From: an uncultured Pseudomonadota bacterium
GTDB lineage: Bacteria > Myxococcota_A > Polyangia > HGW-17
Direction: 5' to 3'
Assembly: GCA_938004375.1 (NCBI GenBank)
Contig: CALKWH010000397.1
Span: forward strand, 1-15,522
Length of the DNA: 15,522 nt
Shown here: piece after piece, positions 14,677 to 15,522 of the stretch
How positions within the stretch are numbered: position 1 is the stretch's first letter
How the letters are laid out: every line of letters begins with the position of its first letter
The notes under the pieces: model-generated
Told to the model about the DNA's origin: nothing
The model's database searches: none
The model's input: only the letters and a program-made list of their open reading frames with translations
Made by a program: the position numbers and the translations under genes

Positions 14677-14774
14677 CTCGAAGTGCTCCCAAAACTGTGT
14701 GAACCGGCAGGTGAATCATTTCTTCGGGGCAGGACAGGGTCGCCAATCTTCAGCGTGCCTGTGGCGCTTCGCGC

Positions 14775-15522
14775 TTACAGGAAATTCTGCGTGTTCCAGG
14801 TGTCGTCGTAACCCACGCCCACCTGGGTGAAGTTGCAGGACATGATGTTGCAATGGTGGGACAAGGGCGGGCAGTGGTCCTCGCCCTGGCCGTTCATGTA
14901 CATGTCCATCTCGCACTCCGGGCCGCAGCCGTAGGCGCAATTCTGGCCGTAGGGGAAGTCGTCGTGGAACAGCCCGCCCTGCTGGCGCATCTGGATCGAG
15001 TGGTTGCGGCCGTGGGCGGCCCACTCGACGTTCCACATCAGCGGCTTGTGGCACTCGGGCGAGCCCTCGTCGTCGTGGGAGGCGCGGATCCGGTTGATCA
15101 ATTCGAACATCTCGCACTCGGTGGCGATGGGGTCGAACCAGGTGTCGGGGGTGCCGTCGTGGTTGTAGTCGTAGTTGATGGCGCCGCCCACGCACACCTC
15201 GGCGACGGGTACGCAGTCCTGGCCCAGCCGCGAGGACGGCACGTAGCCGGTCTCGCACACGCACACGGGGCCGTCGGGCTGGACGTTGCAGGCGCCGTGG
15301 CCCGAGCAGGTCACGCCGGTGCAGTCGTCCGAGGGCTCGATGCACTCGAGGCCGCCCGTGCCGGCGTTGACGTACCCCTCGTCGCAGTCGCACACGGGGG
15401 TGACCCCGTCGGAGGTGCCGCACAGCCCGTGCCCGGAGCAGGTGACGCCGATGCACGGATCGGTGTTGTTGTTCGTGTTGTTGACGTTGTTGACGTTGTT
15501 GACGTTGTTGACGTTGTTGACG
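14775..15522 (-). CDS. CAP/SCP-domain secreted protein with EGF-like repeats (5' end cut off)
   Basis: 248 residues are visible; the frame stays open to the right edge, so the start and signal peptide are missing. Counting from the edge, an Asn-rich linker of VNN repeats (1-19) leads into two six-Cys EGF-like modules (Cys 23, 28, 34, 44, 46, 60 and 67, 72, 78, 87, 89, 103), both with GVTCSGHG. A DxNxDGxxD calcium-loop-like stretch (118-126) precedes a CAP/SCP domain (136-248). CAP signatures are the helix ELINRIRASH, NHSIQM with His174, FPYGQNCAYG, and HCNIMSCNFTQVGVGY. The usual Glu of the GEN motif is Gln193, so the classical metal-binding tetrad looks incomplete. Many added Cys suggest disulfide stabilisation outside the cell. 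CAP proteins bind lipids or act at surfaces; the role here is unknown. A gene for Cys-rich lipoproteins follows after 98 bases. Confidence 0.88.
   Translation of the reverse strand, partial: VNNVNNVNNVNNVNNTNNNTDPCIGVTCSGHGLCGTSDGVTPVCDCDEGYVNAGTGGLECIEPSDDCTGVTCSGHGACNVQPDGPVCVCETGYVPSSRLGQDCVPVAEVCVGGAINYDYNHDGTPDTWFDPIATECEMFELINRIRASHDDEGSPECHKPLMWNVEWAAHGRNHSIQMRQQGGLFHDDFPYGQNCAYGCGPECEMDMYMNGQGEDHCPPLSHHCNIMSCNFTQVGVGYDDTWNTQNFL
15477..15522. repeat. Tandem 9-base repeat encoding Val-Asn-Asn
   Basis: Five perfect copies of gttgttgac run from 15477 to 15521 and continue beyond the edge. On the minus strand they encode VNN units, and every Asn uses AAC. Just inside is a less regular NNTNNNT segment. 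This is a low-complexity linker before the EGF-like modules and a likely slippage site; total length is unknown. Confidence 0.92.

Noticed and set aside
14677..14774. A promoter or terminator between the CAP gene and the first lipoprotein gene
   Set aside because: TTGGCG with AGAAAT at 17 bases is too weak, and the small GCGC-GAA-GCGC stem after the CAP stop has no T-run; neither could be supported.

Overview
The window is a GC-rich piece of a Gram-negative, predatory- or soil-type 'deltaproteobacterial' chromosome, most likely Myxococcota or a close relative. The best evidence is the GH57 protein, which ends in a MYXO-CTERM-type sorting tail (Cys-x-Cys, hydrophobic stretch, Arg cluster). Supporting features are EGF-like Cys repeats joined to a CAP domain, several short lipoproteins, and outer-membrane beta-barrel-like proteins. 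Ten protein genes are supported, two of them cut by the window edges. I see no tRNA, rRNA, CRISPR array, insertion sequence or phage gene. No gap exceeds 300 bases; the longest is 165 bases (6048-6212).

Layout. 1-2892 (minus): an exported barrel-like protein (partial), a one-TM protein with an N-terminal FHA-like region and a Pro-rich tail, and a soluble PAS-PAS histidine kinase with no response regulator beside it. 2982-6047 (minus): a short DnaE-type polymerase alpha subunit with intact polymerase aspartates but a degenerate PHP domain, probably an accessory or translesion polymerase. 6213-6725 (plus): a small outer-membrane barrel, divergent from the polymerase. 6736-10121 (minus): a GTGA-coupled pair, the secreted GH57 glycosidase followed by a lipoprotein. 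10218-12515 (plus): a membrane-anchored YkuD L,D-transpeptidase. 12608-14676 (minus): two overlapping, paralogous Cys-rich lipoproteins in a more A/T-rich stretch. 14775 to the right edge (minus): a CAP/SCP-domain secreted protein with two EGF-like repeats and an Asn-rich repeat linker.

Apart from the polymerase and the kinase, almost everything here is destined for the envelope: cell wall cross-linking, surface polysaccharide or glucan processing, lipoproteins and surface Cys-rich proteins. No single pathway joins them. The convincing functional units are the GH57-lipoprotein pair and the Cys-rich lipoprotein pair, both held together by 4-base start/stop overlaps. Promoter-like TTGACA boxes precede the polymerase, the kinase and the FHA-like gene. 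For the FHA-like gene and the L,D-transpeptidase the -10-like box sits exactly six bases before the start codon with no Shine-Dalgarno, which suggests leaderless mRNAs. The least explained items are the paired six-Cys lipoproteins, the CAP protein with Gln in place of the usual Glu, and the repeated CCTGACAGG boxes between the polymerase and barrel genes.
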